The notes beneath the pieces were generated by a model that saw only the letters and a list, made by a program, of their open reading frames with translations, did not search any database and was not told the DNA's origin. DNA of 64,000 nt from Acidimicrobiia bacterium. Its GTDB lineage: Bacteria > Actinomycetota > Acidimicrobiia > Spongiisociales > ZC4RG35. Below are positions 1 through 8,824 of the stretch, piece by piece. Every line of letters begins with the position of its first letter. Positions within the stretch are counted from its first letter, which is position 1. A program made the position numbers and the translations under genes. The DNA is taken from NCBI GenBank assembly GCA_028285585.1, contig JANQOU010000003.1:62001-126000 (forward strand). The letters run 5' to 3'.

Positions 1-901
1 AAGCGGCGAGGTCGGAGGTGAACCCTCCGAGCTTGCCCAAGCCCTTGTAGGCGATCACGTGAGCCTCCGGCGCAATTCCTGAGATCTTTGCCACGGGCAT
101 GCCGAAAGCACTGGCCCTCACATCAGCGTTACCAGCCGCCGTGGACGCTGTGTGCGTTCCATGGCCGTCGTCGTCGCGTGCAGAGTCAAACTCGTCGGGA
201 TCGGCTCCAATCAAAGAGCGATATGTGAGGAGCATTTGCCTTGCTCCCAACAGCTTGTTCTGGCAGGTGAACGGAACATCATCGGCGTTGTGAGTTGTGT
301 TCCCGAAGTCGCAGGGAAGGGCTGAGACGTCAATCGATGGTGCCGGCATCCCGTTGTCGGCGAAGCTGGGGTGCTCCGGCCAGATGCCAGTGTCGATGAC
401 GCCCACGACGACACCTTTGCCGGTGTAGCCGGCCGCCCAGGCGGAGGATCGGGGGTTGCTTCCGTCCAGCCCGATGAATGTGGTGCTGGAATCGGTAGTG
501 ATCTGCTGCAATTCGTCGGGAACGACGAATGCGACTTTCGGGTTGGCTGCAACCTGCTCGGCTTCGGCGTGAGTGAGTAGCGCCGAGAACCCGTTGAGGG
601 CATTGACGTAGTGATGAACCTTCTCGTCCGTATTGAGACCTTCGTCTTCCAAGACCTGCTCGTGGCTCTCCTTAAGCTCTTCGGCCTCACGTTCGGCTTC
701 GGGTGTCCCCAATTCGTCCTGACCGAGCTTCGCTACAAGCGGTTCATCTTCCATTACGACGATGTAGCTGTTGAAGTTGCCTTCTTCGACAGGTGCTGTC
801 TGGTCGAACTCACCCGTCTGCGCTTCTTCGGCTTGTGCCATTGGCAGGGCCATCGCGAGGGCCGTTGCCAGAGCTGTCAGAAGAACTGCCGTCTTTCTCA
901 C
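1..901 (-). CDS. Secreted subtilisin-like serine protease (S8), N-terminal 300 residues
   Basis: The gene runs off the left edge, so the catalytic Ser is not visible. The GTG start at 901 is chosen because GGAGGAGA lies 4-5 nt upstream. Residues 3-24 form a signal peptide (hydrophobic core, then MAQA|EE). Residues 45-130 look like an I9 propeptide inhibitor (SYIVVMEDEPLV). The S8 domain starts near 155, with catalytic Asp170 in VVVGVIDTGIWP and His247 in DDDGHGTHTAS. Such proteins are exported, self-cleave the propeptide and degrade extracellular protein. It is divergent from htpX with a 114-nt gap. The family call is firm; the substrate is unknown. Confidence 0.9.
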   Translation of the reverse strand, partial: MRKTAVLLTALATALAMALPMAQAEEAQTGEFDQTAPVEEGNFNSYIVVMEDEPLVAKLGQDELGTPEAEREAEELKESHEQVLEDEGLNTDEKVHHYVNALNGFSALLTHAEAEQVAANPKVAFVVPDELQQITTDSSTTFIGLDGSNPRSSAWAAGYTGKGVVVGVIDTGIWPEHPSFADNGMPAPSIDVSALPCDFGNTTHNADDVPFTCQNKLLGARQMLLTYRSLIGADPDEFDSARDDDGHGTHTASTAAGNADVRASAFGMPVAKISGIAPEAHVIAYKGLGKLGGFTSDLAA

Positions 902-1015
902 TCTGTCTCCTCCGATCGATTGGGCGAAACGCCCATCTCCACATCGGCGACCATACCCTTTGGCCACGGAGCGTGAACGACAAAGTAGACGGAAACACCA
1001 AATATCCTTAGGGCC

Positions 1016-1858
1016 ATGAACAACGTCAAGACGGCAGGGCTTCTCGCCTTTCTCATAGTGCTCGTCTTCTCCGTGGTCTACGGCATCGGACGCAACGTTT
1101 CCATCGCAATCGTGTTCGCCTTTGGCCTTGGCTTCTTCTCCTACTTCTTCTCAGACAAGATCGCCCTCGCCTCCACCAGAGCCCGCCCGGTCACCGAAGA
1201 AGAGCTTCCCCAGGTGTACGGGATCATGCGTCGCCTCACTCAGGCCACGAACATGCCGATGCCATCGCTTCATGTGATCGACTCGCCACAGCCAAACGCC
1301 TTTGCCACGGGGCGAAGCCCGCGTAAGGCAGCGGTGGCGGTGACCACTGGGATTCTCGACACCCTCACCTACGACGAGTTGGAAGGTGTGCTTGCCCACG
1401 AGCTGGCACACGTCCGCAACCGCGACATCCTGATCAGCTCTATCGCGGCCATCGCCGCTTCGGCGTTGGTCATCCTGGGACGGTTTGCCATGTTCTCCCG
1501 GATGGGTGGCGACAGGAACAACCCATTGGGAGCCATCGGGCTGGTCATCTCGCTGATTGTTGCCCCGATTGCGGCGATGCTGATCCGCATGGCGATATCG
1601 AGGACTCGTGAGTTCGAGGCAGACGCCACCGGAGCAGAGATCACAGGCAGGCCGATGATGCTGGCCAGTGCGTTGGAGAAGATCTCCACCGCGGCGGAGC
1701 GTCGTCCGATGAAGGTCAACGAAGCAACGAGCCAGCTCTTCATCGAGAACCCGATGAAGGGGTTCAGGGGTCGGGGGATGTCACGCTGGTTCAGCAGCCA
1801 TCCGCCAACAGAAGAGCGGGTCAAGCGCCTCACCGACATGGCAATGGGCATCAGCTAG
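1016..1858 (+). CDS. htpX: Membrane zinc metalloprotease HtpX (M48B)
   Basis: 280 residues, the usual HtpX length. Two N-terminal membrane segments (about 8-25 and 29-46) are followed by the cytosolic peptidase domain with zinc motif H128-E-L-A-H132. The third ligand is probably the Glu in SRTREFEADATG near 205, and two more hydrophobic segments (about 143-158 and 175-195) lie between. HtpX degrades misfolded membrane proteins under envelope stress. The ATG start has no strong SD. A hairpin terminator follows at 1905. Confidence 0.93.
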   Translation: MNNVKTAGLLAFLIVLVFSVVYGIGRNVSIAIVFAFGLGFFSYFFSDKIALASTRARPVTEEELPQVYGIMRRLTQATNMPMPSLHVIDSPQPNAFATGRSPRKAAVAVTTGILDTLTYDELEGVLAHELAHVRNRDILISSIAAIAASALVILGRFAMFSRMGGDRNNPLGAIGLVISLIVAPIAAMLIRMAISRTREFEADATGAEITGRPMMLASALEKISTAAERRPMKVNEATSQLFIENPMKGFRGRGMSRWFSSHPPTEERVKRLTDMAMGIS

Positions 1859-1904
1859 CCCATTGGTCACACCACAGGCGCAAAGCTAAGATTCCCTGTC
1901 TGAG

Positions 1905-1929
1905 CCGTGCGTTGTCTACGCACGGTTTT
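1905..1929 (+). terminator. Intrinsic terminator after htpX
   Basis: A 7-bp stem CCGTGCG/CGCACGG with a 7-nt loop is followed by TTTT. It sits 46 nt past the htpX stop and 8 nt before tRNA-Tyr. Confidence 0.75.
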
Positions 1930-1936
1930 GGTGTGC

Positions 1937-2019
1937 GCCGGGATGTCCGAGCGGCCAAAGGAAGCAGACTGTAAATCTGCCGGCTTACGCCTACGGAGGT
2001 TCGAATCCTTCTCCCGGCA
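1937..2019 (+). tRNA. tRNA-Tyr (GTA)
   Basis: The 7-bp acceptor GCCGGGA/TCCCGGC closes a class II cloverleaf with a long variable arm. The anticodon loop CTGTAAA carries GTA, and the T arm contains TTCGAAT. The discriminator is A and no CCA is encoded. First of a three-tRNA run ahead of tuf, as in the tufB locus of many bacteria. Confidence 0.95.
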
Positions 2020-2079
2020 CGACGTTTCACGTCACCCTTGACAATCCACTGGCGAACCTGATGCGAGACATCAGGGCCT

Positions 2080-2152
2080 GCCCCCTTAGCTCAGTTGGTA
2101 GAGCGCTTCCATGGTAAGGAAGAGGTCTTCGGTTCAAATCCGGAAGGGGGCT
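2080..2152 (+). tRNA. tRNA-Thr (GGT)
   Basis: Acceptor GCCCCCT pairs perfectly with AGGGGGC. D-arm TAGCTCAGTTGGTAGAGC is canonical, the anticodon stem CTTCC/GGAAG encloses ATGGTAA with anticodon GGT, and the T loop is TTCAAAT. No CCA is encoded. Confidence 0.95.
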
Positions 2153-2167
2153 CGTGTGTCGATAAGC

Positions 2168-2388
2168 GACCCGAAGGGTCGCGTCGACACATCGGAGTTC
2201 GGCTGTGCCGAACTCCAGCGGCGAAAGCCGAAGAAAATGGAGTTTGGCGGGAGCCAAACTCCTGTGTGGGCCTGTGACCCGAAGGGTCGCGTCGACACAT
2301 TGGAGTTTGGCCCTTTGCCAGACTTGTGCGGTGTTGTGACGACCGAAGGGTCGCGTCGACACATTGGAGTTCGGCTTTGCCAGACTCC
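2168..2388 (+). repeat. Three-unit hairpin repeat between tRNA-Thr and tRNA-Met
   Basis: The string GAAGGGTCGCGTCGACACAT occurs three times (about 2173, 2281 and 2345), each time leading straight into a GGAGTTYGGC stem-loop (2194-2216 perfect 9 bp; 2302-2320 and 2366-2388 imperfect). A fourth perfect 10-bp hairpin of the same type lies at 2239-2262. At the first two units GACCC-GAA-GGGTC adds a second small hairpin. No coding gene is evident; the ORFs crossing it also cross the tRNAs. Confidence 0.8.
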
Positions 2389-2428
2389 GGCTTGTGGCTT
2401 CAGCCAAGCTGTGGGCACAAGCAGCAGA

Positions 2429-2502
2429 GGCGGCGTAGCTCAGTTGGTGAGAGCGCTCGACTCATAATCGAGAGGTCGGCAGTTCGAGTCTGCCCGCCGC
2501 TA
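2429..2502 (+). tRNA. tRNA-Met (CAT), elongator type
   Basis: Acceptor GGCGGCG/CGCCGCT has G-U at the first pair and six Watson-Crick pairs. The anticodon loop CTCATAA carries CAT and the T arm has TTCGAGT. A paired acceptor start and no run of three G-C pairs in the anticodon stem argue for the elongator rather than the initiator. It ends 60 nt before tuf. Confidence 0.92.
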
Positions 2503-2562
2503 CATAGACGCCGATGCGTAACCTGTTTCGGCGAGTTTCGAAGGAGAAAGGAACGACAACCG

Positions 2563-3753
2563 GTGGCTAAGGAAAAGTTTGAGCGGACCAAGCCCCATAT
2601 CAACGTAGGCACGATGGGCCACATTGATCATGGGAAGACGACGCTGACCGCTGCTATCACCAAGACGCTGACCGAGCGCGTTGGAGGCAAGAACCAGTTC
2701 GAGGCGTTCGAGGACATCGACAAGGCTCCCGAGGAGAGGGAGCGTGGGATCACGATCTCGATCTCTCACGTCGAGTATGAGACCGAGGCTCGGCACTACG
2801 CCCACGTCGACATGCCGGGTCATGCCGACTACATCAAGAACATGATCACCGGCGCCGCCCAGGTGGACGGTGCGATCTTGGTGGTGTCGGCAGCCGATGG
2901 CCCGATGCCGCAGACTCGTGAGCACGTGCTGCTCGCTCGTCAGGTTGGAGTGCCTTCGATCGTCGTCTTCTTGAACAAGGTGGACATGGTCGACGACGAG
3001 GAGCTCCTCGATCTCGTCGAGCTAGAGGTTCGTGACCTTCTCACCGAGTACGAGTTCCCTGGTGACGACGTCCCTGTCGTTCGTGGCTCCGCTCTGAAAG
3101 CTCTCGAGGGTGACTCGGGGGCTGAAGACCAGATCATGGAGCTGATGGTCGCAGTCGACACCTATATCCCGGATCCGGAGCGTGACACCGAGAAGCCCTT
3201 CCTGATGTCGATCGAGGACGTGTTCTCGATCACCGGCAGGGGAACCGTGGTCACCGGCCGCATCGAGCAGGGGATCCTCAACGTCAACGAAGAAGTAGAG
3301 ATCGTCGGCATCCGCGACACCCACAAGACCGTGGCCACCGGCATCGAGATGTTCCGCAAGCTCCTGGATCAGGGAGTTGCCGGCGACAACGTCGGTGTTT
3401 TACTCCGTGGCGTGGGCAAGGATGAAGTCGAGCGTGGCCAGGTGCTGGCCAAGCCGGGCAGCATCACCCCGCACACCGATTTCGAGGCTCAGGTCTACGT
3501 CCTGACCAAGGAAGAGGGTGGCCGTCACAACCCGTTCTTCCCCGGTTACCGGCCCCAGTTCTACTTCCGCACCACCGATGTGACCGGTGCCGTCCAGTTG
3601 CCTGAGGGCACCCAGATGGTCATGCCTGGTGACAACACGGAGATGACGGTGGAGCTGATCGCTCCCATCGCCATGGACGAGGGTCTGCGGTTCGCCATCC
3701 GTGAGGGTGGCCGGACCGTCGGTGCCGGGCGAGTGGTCAAGATCACCAAGTAG
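2563..3753 (+). CDS. tuf: Elongation factor Tu
   Basis: 396 residues. The GTG start at 2563 gives [12 protein letters not shown] and is preceded by AAGGAGAAAGG; upstream in-frame starts would run through tRNA-Met and are rejected. The GTPase motifs are all visible: GHIDHGKT at 19-26, DMPGHADY and NKVD. Two beta-barrel domains complete the protein. It carries aminoacyl-tRNA to the ribosome. Lying between tRNA-Met and rpmG, it occupies the ancestral tufB-like position. Confidence 0.97.
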   Translation: MAKEKFERTKPHINVGTMGHIDHGKTTLTAAITKTLTERVGGKNQFEAFEDIDKAPEERERGITISISHVEYETEARHYAHVDMPGHADYIKNMITGAAQVDGAILVVSAADGPMPQTREHVLLARQVGVPSIVVFLNKVDMVDDEELLDLVELEVRDLLTEYEFPGDDVPVVRGSALKALEGDSGAEDQIMELMVAVDTYIPDPERDTEKPFLMSIEDVFSITGRGTVVTGRIEQGILNVNEEVEIVGIRDTHKTVATGIEMFRKLLDQGVAGDNVGVLLRGVGKDEVERGQVLAKPGSITPHTDFEAQVYVLTKEEGGRHNPFFPGYRPQFYFRTTDVTGAVQLPEGTQMVMPGDNTEMTVELIAPIAMDEGLRFAIREGGRTVGAGRVVKITK

Positions 3754-3789
3754 CTCGGGCTGAGCCCAACCAACTGAAACGAGTACGAA

Positions 3790-3951
3790 ATGCCAAGCGA
3801 CAAGAGGCCGCCGTTGACGCTCGCCTGCACACAGTGCAAGCGCCGCAACTACGTGACGACCAAGAACAAGTCGAACACACAAGATCGGCTGGAGCTGAAG
3901 AAGTACTGCCGGTGGTGTCGCGAGCACACGCAGCACCGCGAGACCAGGTAG
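3790..3951 (+). CDS. rpmG: Ribosomal protein bL33
   Basis: A 53-residue basic protein beginning [20 protein letters not shown]. The two CxxC pairs (CTQC near 13-16 and CRWC near 41-44) mark the zinc-binding form of L33. It starts 36 nt after the tuf stop and is followed by a terminator-like hairpin. Confidence 0.95.
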   Translation: MPSDKRPPLTLACTQCKRRNYVTTKNKSNTQDRLELKKYCRWCREHTQHRETR

Positions 3952-3963
3952 TCGACGCGAGTG

Positions 3964-3983
3964 AGGCCCCCGCTAGGGGGCCT
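3964..3983 (+). terminator. Terminator-like hairpin after rpmG
   Basis: An 8-bp GC-rich stem AGGCCCCC/GGGGGCCT with a GCTA loop, then TTCTC. It lies 12 nt after the rpmG stop and only 22 nt before the next start, so it probably acts as an attenuator within the transcript. Confidence 0.6.
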
Positions 3984-4005
3984 TCTCAAAGGTACGGTGA
4001 CTCGG

Positions 4006-4794
4006 ATGGATCTGGGTGAGCTAGCCGGAAGTGAGTTCGGCCCGCGCACGCTCCATGTCTCGCCGGACGGCGTGGCTGACTTCGTGGCCGCCACAGGCGA
4101 TGATGCCGAGAGGTGGACAGAGTTCGCCCCTCCCGGCTTCATGTCGGTGGCACTTTTTGCAGTGGCCCCCGACCTTCTTGGCCTGCTCTACGAGCACTCG
4201 GTCATCCACGGCGACCAGTCGTTCACCTGGCATCGCCCCTTCGCCATCGGCACCGAGCTTTCGGTCAGCGGCGTCGTCACCCGCTCCAGGGAGCGTGGTG
4301 GCGTCTACTTCATCACATTCGAGATGGAGGTAAAAGACTCCGACGGCGTGGTCGCGGCTGGCTCGGCAGGGTTCCTCGCTGCCGGCGAGGCCGCAGCGAC
4401 TTCTTCGTCTGAACAGGCCGAGCCCGAGGCGACCGACGACGGAAGTCCAGGGCAGGGCCAAAAGGCCGCTTCGCGTGGTGACCTGGTGAGATATGCCGCC
4501 GCGACTCGTGACTGGAATCCGATTCACTGGGACCACGATGCTGCCGTTGAAGCAGGTCTTCCCGGCGTTGTAGCTCACGGACTGTTGCAGGCGAGCTGGG
4601 CTCTGGTCGAGGCATCGGCAACAAGGACTGGCGATCGCCCGCTTGCCCTCGCCAAGATCAGGTTTCGCAGCCCGTTGCCCCCGGCGACGCCGGTCGATGT
4701 GGCCTCGTCACAGGACGGATCGACTTGCAGCGTCGTGCTGTCGGGCCAGGATGTCGAGTATCTGAGTGCGCGAATCGAGCTGGCCGATGAGTAA
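4006..4794 (+). CDS. MaoC-fold (R)-hydratase/dehydratase, fused HadA-HadB type
   Basis: 262 residues from ATG 4006. The N-terminal half (about 1-130) resembles the MaoC-N hot-dog domain with a WHRPFAIGTELSV segment. An acidic linker leads to a second hot-dog domain with the hydratase signature RDWNPIHWDHDAA and GVVAHGLLQ, where Asp and His act on the 3-hydroxyacyl thioester. In other actinobacteria separate hadA and hadB genes sit between rpmG and tRNA-Trp/secE, so this looks like a fused version of that fatty-acid dehydratase. Substrate is inferred. Confidence 0.78.
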   Translation: MDLGELAGSEFGPRTLHVSPDGVADFVAATGDDAERWTEFAPPGFMSVALFAVAPDLLGLLYEHSVIHGDQSFTWHRPFAIGTELSVSGVVTRSRERGGVYFITFEMEVKDSDGVVAAGSAGFLAAGEAAATSSSEQAEPEATDDGSPGQGQKAASRGDLVRYAAATRDWNPIHWDHDAAVEAGLPGVVAHGLLQASWALVEASATRTGDRPLALAKIRFRSPLPPATPVDVASSQDGSTCSVVLSGQDVEYLSARIELADE

Positions 4795-5365
4795 CCACCA
4801 AGACCCGATGCAGGTCGAATCGGAGAAAGAGAAGGACCTGATCGCCCGTGCACAGGCGGGTGACAGAGCGGCGTTCGCCGCCCTGGTCCGGGCCCATCAG
4901 AACGAGGTCTACACATTGGCGCGCAGACTTGTCGGCGACCCACATCTGGCATCAGACGTGGCGCAGGAGGCGATGATTCGCGCCTGGCGTGCCCTGCCCC
5001 GGTTCCGCGGTGATGCACGGCTCTCGACTTGGCTGCATCGAATAACGGTCAACACCGCCTGGACTCACAAGAAGAAGGCGAAGCGCCACGCCGGCCTCCC
5101 GGTCGACGACTACATGGAGTTGCCGGCACCTGTTGGTGCGGACCATCCCGAGTTCGCCGGCGAGATCGTCGAGCTGCGCGGGAGGCTGCGTCAGGCTTTG
5201 GACCGCCTGCCCGACGGACAGCGTCAAGTCGTGATCATGAAAGACGTTTATGGCTGGTCCCATGCCGAGATCGCCGAGGCGATGGATATCACTGTCACGG
5301 CCGCCAAGGTGAGGCTGCATCGTGCCCGTGCCCGGCTGGTCAAAGACCTGGAGGAAGCGTCGTGA
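4787..5365 (+). CDS. ECF RNA polymerase sigma factor
   Basis: 192 residues from ATG 4787, overlapping the previous stop (ATGAGTAA). Region 2 carries DLIARAQAGDRAAFAALVR and DVAQEAMIRAWRALPRF; region 4 carries VYGWSHAEIAEAMDITVTAA and a basic C-terminal helix. The start could instead be the Met at 4808. It is translationally coupled to a ZAS-type anti-sigma at 5362 and heads the accessory island, so it is a candidate regulator of the halogenase/RiPP genes downstream. Confidence 0.88.
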   Translation: MSNHQDPMQVESEKEKDLIARAQAGDRAAFAALVRAHQNEVYTLARRLVGDPHLASDVAQEAMIRAWRALPRFRGDARLSTWLHRITVNTAWTHKKKAKRHAGLPVDDYMELPAPVGADHPEFAGEIVELRGRLRQALDRLPDGQRQVVIMKDVYGWSHAEIAEAMDITVTAAKVRLHRARARLVKDLEEAS

Positions 5366-5691
5366 GCCTGGTTTGCGAAGTGGCTGCTCCGTTTGTCGCC
5401 AGCAGTGCAGTTGACGACACCGAGGTGGCGAGGCCTCTGCGCCGCCACACGTCTTCCTGTCTCAAATGCCAGGCCCGGCATGCCGCGATGCTGAAGACGG
5501 CGCGAGCGCTTCGAGCACTTCAAGACGAGCAGGCCGAGGCCCCTGCCGATCTCGAATGGCGAGTCATGTCGTCGCTAGAAGGCGATCTCGCCATGGCCCG
5601 CTCCTGGCGCATGCCGGTCGCTGTTGTCGCCGGTGTCGTGTCGATGGCGGCAGCGATCTTGTTTTGGCGGCTGCGCCCGCGTCCGAGTTGA
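5362..5691 (+). CDS. Putative anti-sigma factor, zinc-finger type
   Basis: 109 residues; GTG start with GGAGGAAG upstream and 4-nt overlap with the sigma gene. The motif RRHTSSCLKC (H-x3-C-x2-C) is the zinc-binding ZAS anti-sigma signature. A single membrane segment (about 84-102) ends in a short basic tail. This topology fits a membrane-held anti-sigma that keeps the upstream ECF factor inactive. The signal it senses is unknown. Confidence 0.75.
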   Translation: MSLVCEVAAPFVASSAVDDTEVARPLRRHTSSCLKCQARHAAMLKTARALRALQDEQAEAPADLEWRVMSSLEGDLAMARSWRMPVAVVAGVVSMAAAILFWRLRPRPS

Positions 5692-5812
5692 GGGTTCATT
5701 CGACAGTCTTGAGTTGAGATTCTTCTACTAGAGGTACTGCTCAGCCAACGTATAATGACCCGCCGATGGGGTGGGTGGCTCCATCACGCAACATCTTGTC
5801 CAGGAGTCAGTA

Positions 5813-7210
5813 ATGGGGTACGCAAGTCCGGACGTATTGATTATCGGTGGAGGTCCAGCCGGTTCGACAGCGGCCCTTCGCTTGCTAGACAACGGGGTCA
5901 AGCCGCTCATCGTCGAGCGCGAGCAGTTCCCTAGATATCATGTTGGCGAGGCGATGACTGGCGAAGGCGGAGCCATTGTCCGTGAGTTGGGTATCGACAA
6001 GAAGCTCACTCTCGACGATCACACCGTCAAGTACGGAGTCAATGTCTTTGGTAGCCGCGGCAACCCAGATTGGTGGGTTCCTGTGATGCGACGCGATGAG
6101 GACTTCGTCCTCAGTGAGGCGAACACCTACTCGGTGCGTCGCAGTGTGTTCGACAAGCTTCTCCTTGACACGGCCTTGGATGGCGGGGCCGAGCTTCTCG
6201 ATGGGCGCGCTACTGAGCCACTGGTGGACGAGGCGGGAGTCGTCGGTGGGGCAAGGGTCCAGGTCAACGGGAAAGAGGTCGACGTTCAGGCATCGATGAC
6301 TCTCGATTGCTCCGGCCAGGCGACCTTCTTGGCCAACAGGAAGGCGACGGGGCCCAAGTACAAGGGGTCGTACGATAAGCAGATTGCCGTTTTCTCCCAG
6401 ATTGCCGGTTATCAACGCGCCGACGACAGCGAAAGGGAGCAGGGTGCAGGTAACACCCACATCTTCTACAAGAAGAAGTACCACTGGGCATGGGCGATCC
6501 CACTGGATCGGGACTTGACCAGTGTGGGGATTGTCATCCCAGCGGCTTACTTTCGTGACAGCGGACTCAGCCAGGAGGAGTTCATAAAGTCAGAACTTCG
6601 AACTCTCAACAAAGGCTTGGCCGAGCGGATCCCTGAGAACGTGGAGCTGTCAGAGCCACCCCATGTGGTGCCCAACTATTCGTTCCAAGTGCGGAAGTTC
6701 GCTGGTCCTGGCTACATCTGCGTGGGTGACGCCCACAGGTTCGTCGACCCGATCTTCTCCTTCGGGCTATACGTGGCCATGAAAGAGGCCGGGCTGGCCG
6801 TGGAGCAGGTGATGAGATGGCTAGACGGTGAAGGCCGTGACTCCGACAACCCTTTCCTCGACTACATGGTCCACACCGAAGGGGCCATCGACATGGTCGA
6901 GGACATGGTTGACACCTTCTGGGAGAATCCCCTCGCCTTCGCATACATGGCACACGACAAGTTCCGCCAGCAGGTGCTCGATATGTTTGCTGGTCGCATC
7001 TATGACGGCCAGCCCGTCGTAGATCGCGACGAGGCGCTGAGCGTGTTTCGCCGGCTCCTCAAGCGGGAGCGTACATACGATGCGACAGGCGAATACTCCA
7101 TCCCGATAGGGTCGAGATACCACGCAGACCGCGCCCCGCTTTGGAACTCGGAGCTGAGCGACATCGAGAGCACCGAACGCTGGCTCGCCGAGGCCACTGA
7201 GCCTGGGTAA
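5813..7210 (+). CDS. FAD-dependent halogenase-like oxidoreductase
   Basis: 465 residues from ATG 5813, with AGGAG 7 nt upstream; an earlier in-frame start at 5771 lacks a ribosome site. The Rossmann motif IIGGGPAGS is at 10-18. WAWAIP at 225-230 fits WxWxIP, the signature of flavin-dependent halogenases, and GDAHRFVDPIFSFG near 305 is the second FAD-contact region. Such enzymes use FADH2, O2 and halide to halogenate an aromatic group, usually on a carrier or peptide. Related monooxygenases and reductases share the fold, so halogenation is an inference. It precedes an ABC exporter and the RiPP genes. Confidence 0.7.
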   Translation: MGYASPDVLIIGGGPAGSTAALRLLDNGVKPLIVEREQFPRYHVGEAMTGEGGAIVRELGIDKKLTLDDHTVKYGVNVFGSRGNPDWWVPVMRRDEDFVLSEANTYSVRRSVFDKLLLDTALDGGAELLDGRATEPLVDEAGVVGGARVQVNGKEVDVQASMTLDCSGQATFLANRKATGPKYKGSYDKQIAVFSQIAGYQRADDSEREQGAGNTHIFYKKKYHWAWAIPLDRDLTSVGIVIPAAYFRDSGLSQEEFIKSELRTLNKGLAERIPENVELSEPPHVVPNYSFQVRKFAGPGYICVGDAHRFVDPIFSFGLYVAMKEAGLAVEQVMRWLDGEGRDSDNPFLDYMVHTEGAIDMVEDMVDTFWENPLAFAYMAHDKFRQQVLDMFAGRIYDGQPVVDRDEALSVFRRLLKRERTYDATGEYSIPIGSRYHADRAPLWNSELSDIESTERWLAEATEPG

Positions 7211-7268
7211 CCCTGACGTTCGCCCCTCGATTGCAGGTCGCCTCCTTTTTCTGACGCGGCGGTGAAGA

Positions 7269-8006
7269 TTGCTGGTTGTTGATCGACTTTCGAAGACCTA
7301 CCCCCCGGCATCCGGGGCTCTGCGCCTCGTCGTGCGCACGGCTGCCGAGGAGCCAGTGAACGCCCTAAAAGATGTCAGCTTCGAGGTCAAGGCGGGAGAG
7401 ATCGTCGGGCTTGTTGGAGCCAACGGTGCAGGCAAGACCACCTTGTTCCGCATAATCGCCGGTTTGCTCGAGCCGACTGGTGGCAGCGTCACGATCGACG
7501 GCCAGGACATCTCCAAGAGACGTAAGGAAGCGATACAGCAGCTGGGCCTCGTTCTCGAGGGGGCGCGTGGCGTCTACAAGCGTCTCACCGGACTGGAGAA
7601 CCTCGTGTTCTTCGGGGTGATGCAAGGGCTGACCAGAGATGAGGCGGCGAGCCGAGCTGTAGAGCTATTGGAGAGGCTAGGCCTGGCCGATCGTGACCGG
7701 CGTGCCTTCGGGTACTCGGCAGGGATGAGGGTTCGACTGGCCCTGGCACGCTCTCTCATCGCCGATCCCTCACTGTTGTTGTTGGACGAGCCGACTCGAA
7801 GCCTTGACCCGGCCGCTTCGCTCGATGCGATGAGGCTGGTTCTCGAACTGGCAAGCCAGGGACGTGCCGTGCTGCTGGCAACTCACCGTCTCGACGAGGT
7901 CCGGGAGTTCTGTGATCGCGTAGTCGTCTTGGAACAGGGTCGACTCACTCATGTCGGCACTCCGGCGACAACCGACTTCAAAGCCGTGTTTGGGGCCGAG
8001 ACATGA
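7269..8006 (+). CDS. ABC transporter ATP-binding protein
   Basis: 245 residues. Walker A GANGAGKTT at 50-58, signature YSAGMRVRLALAR, Walker B LLLLDEPTRSLDP and the H-loop ATHRLDE are all intact. The start codon is TTG at 7269 and is not certain. It overlaps the next gene by 4 nt and energises that ABC-2 permease. Likely cargo is the island's peptide or halogenated product. Confidence 0.88.
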   Translation: MLVVDRLSKTYPPASGALRLVVRTAAEEPVNALKDVSFEVKAGEIVGLVGANGAGKTTLFRIIAGLLEPTGGSVTIDGQDISKRRKEAIQQLGLVLEGARGVYKRLTGLENLVFFGVMQGLTRDEAASRAVELLERLGLADRDRRAFGYSAGMRVRLALARSLIADPSLLLLDEPTRSLDPAASLDAMRLVLELASQGRAVLLATHRLDEVREFCDRVVVLEQGRLTHVGTPATTDFKAVFGAET

Positions 8007-8812
8007 AGATATCGGTGCAACAAGTGCTGGCGGTGCTGAGACGTGACCTACAGGTCCAGCTGACCTATCCCTTCCAGTTCCTGTCTCGAGGGATCGGCAT
8101 CTTCGTCTCGCTGTTCACCTTCTTCTTCTTGGGGCGCCTCGTCGGCGCGTCGTCTTATCTCGATCAGTACGAGGGTGGGTACTTCGCATTCGCCCTCGTC
8201 GGGGTGGTGACCATGATCCTGGCGGGAGCGGCTTTGCAGAGCTTCACGAGCGGGCTTGGGTCCGACGCGGGCGCAGGGACCCTCGAGATCCTGCTCGCCT
8301 CCAGGGTTCGTCTCGGTGTCCTGGTGACGGGATGGATGTTGTATCCGTTGCTGCTGGCATCCGTCCAGGGACTAGTCATGTTTGGTTTCGGATGGTTCCT
8401 GGTGTCCGATGCGTTCCACCTCGGCGGTCTGTTGATCGCCGTGCTGCCCTTTGCGTTGTTGGTCCTCACGTTTTTGGCGGTGGGCGTCGCAGCCGGTGCG
8501 TTCACCGTGATCTCCAAGCGCGGCGATCCCATCTCCGGGATCTACCTGAGTGTCTCCACACTGCTCGCAGGCGCAGTGTTCCCAGTCGAGGTGCTCCCGG
8601 AATGGCTTCAGGCTATAGCCCGCCTCTTCCCGGCCTTCTACGGCTTCCGAGCGATACGCGAAGCACTCATCGGCGGAAGCACCTTTGCCGACATTCGCGG
8701 AGACGTGCTGATCCTCGTGGCCTTCAACATCGTGCTGCTGCCACTTGGCATGTGGACTCTGCGCCGAGCGCTGCACTTCGCCCGGGTGATGGGAACCCTG
8801 GCTACTTCCTGA
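8003..8812 (+). CDS. ABC-2 type transporter permease
   Basis: 269 residues with about six hydrophobic segments, coupled to the ATPase by an ATGA overlap. The late motif SGIYLSVSTLLAGAVFPVEVLPEWLQ (split here around the P-x-E loop, residues about 178-203) is typical of ABC-2 exporters of drugs, polysaccharides or peptides. It ends 13 nt before the convergent B1 gene. Probable role is export or immunity for the RiPP locus. Confidence 0.85.
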   Translation: MKISVQQVLAVLRRDLQVQLTYPFQFLSRGIGIFVSLFTFFFLGRLVGASSYLDQYEGGYFAFALVGVVTMILAGAALQSFTSGLGSDAGAGTLEILLASRVRLGVLVTGWMLYPLLLASVQGLVMFGFGWFLVSDAFHLGGLLIAVLPFALLVLTFLAVGVAAGAFTVISKRGDPISGIYLSVSTLLAGAVFPVEVLPEWLQAIARLFPAFYGFRAIREALIGGSTFADIRGDVLILVAFNIVLLPLGMWTLRRALHFARVMGTLATS

Positions 8813-8824
8813 GCGGTTGGTGCC

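Noticed and set aside
2168-2388. CRISPR array
   Set aside because: Only three units at unequal spacing (about 108 and 65 nt), with hairpins in the repeats and no cas genes.
2326-2562. N-terminal extension of EF-Tu upstream of GTG 2563
   Set aside because: The reading crosses tRNA-Met, and the standard EF-Tu N-terminus with a good SD starts at 2563.
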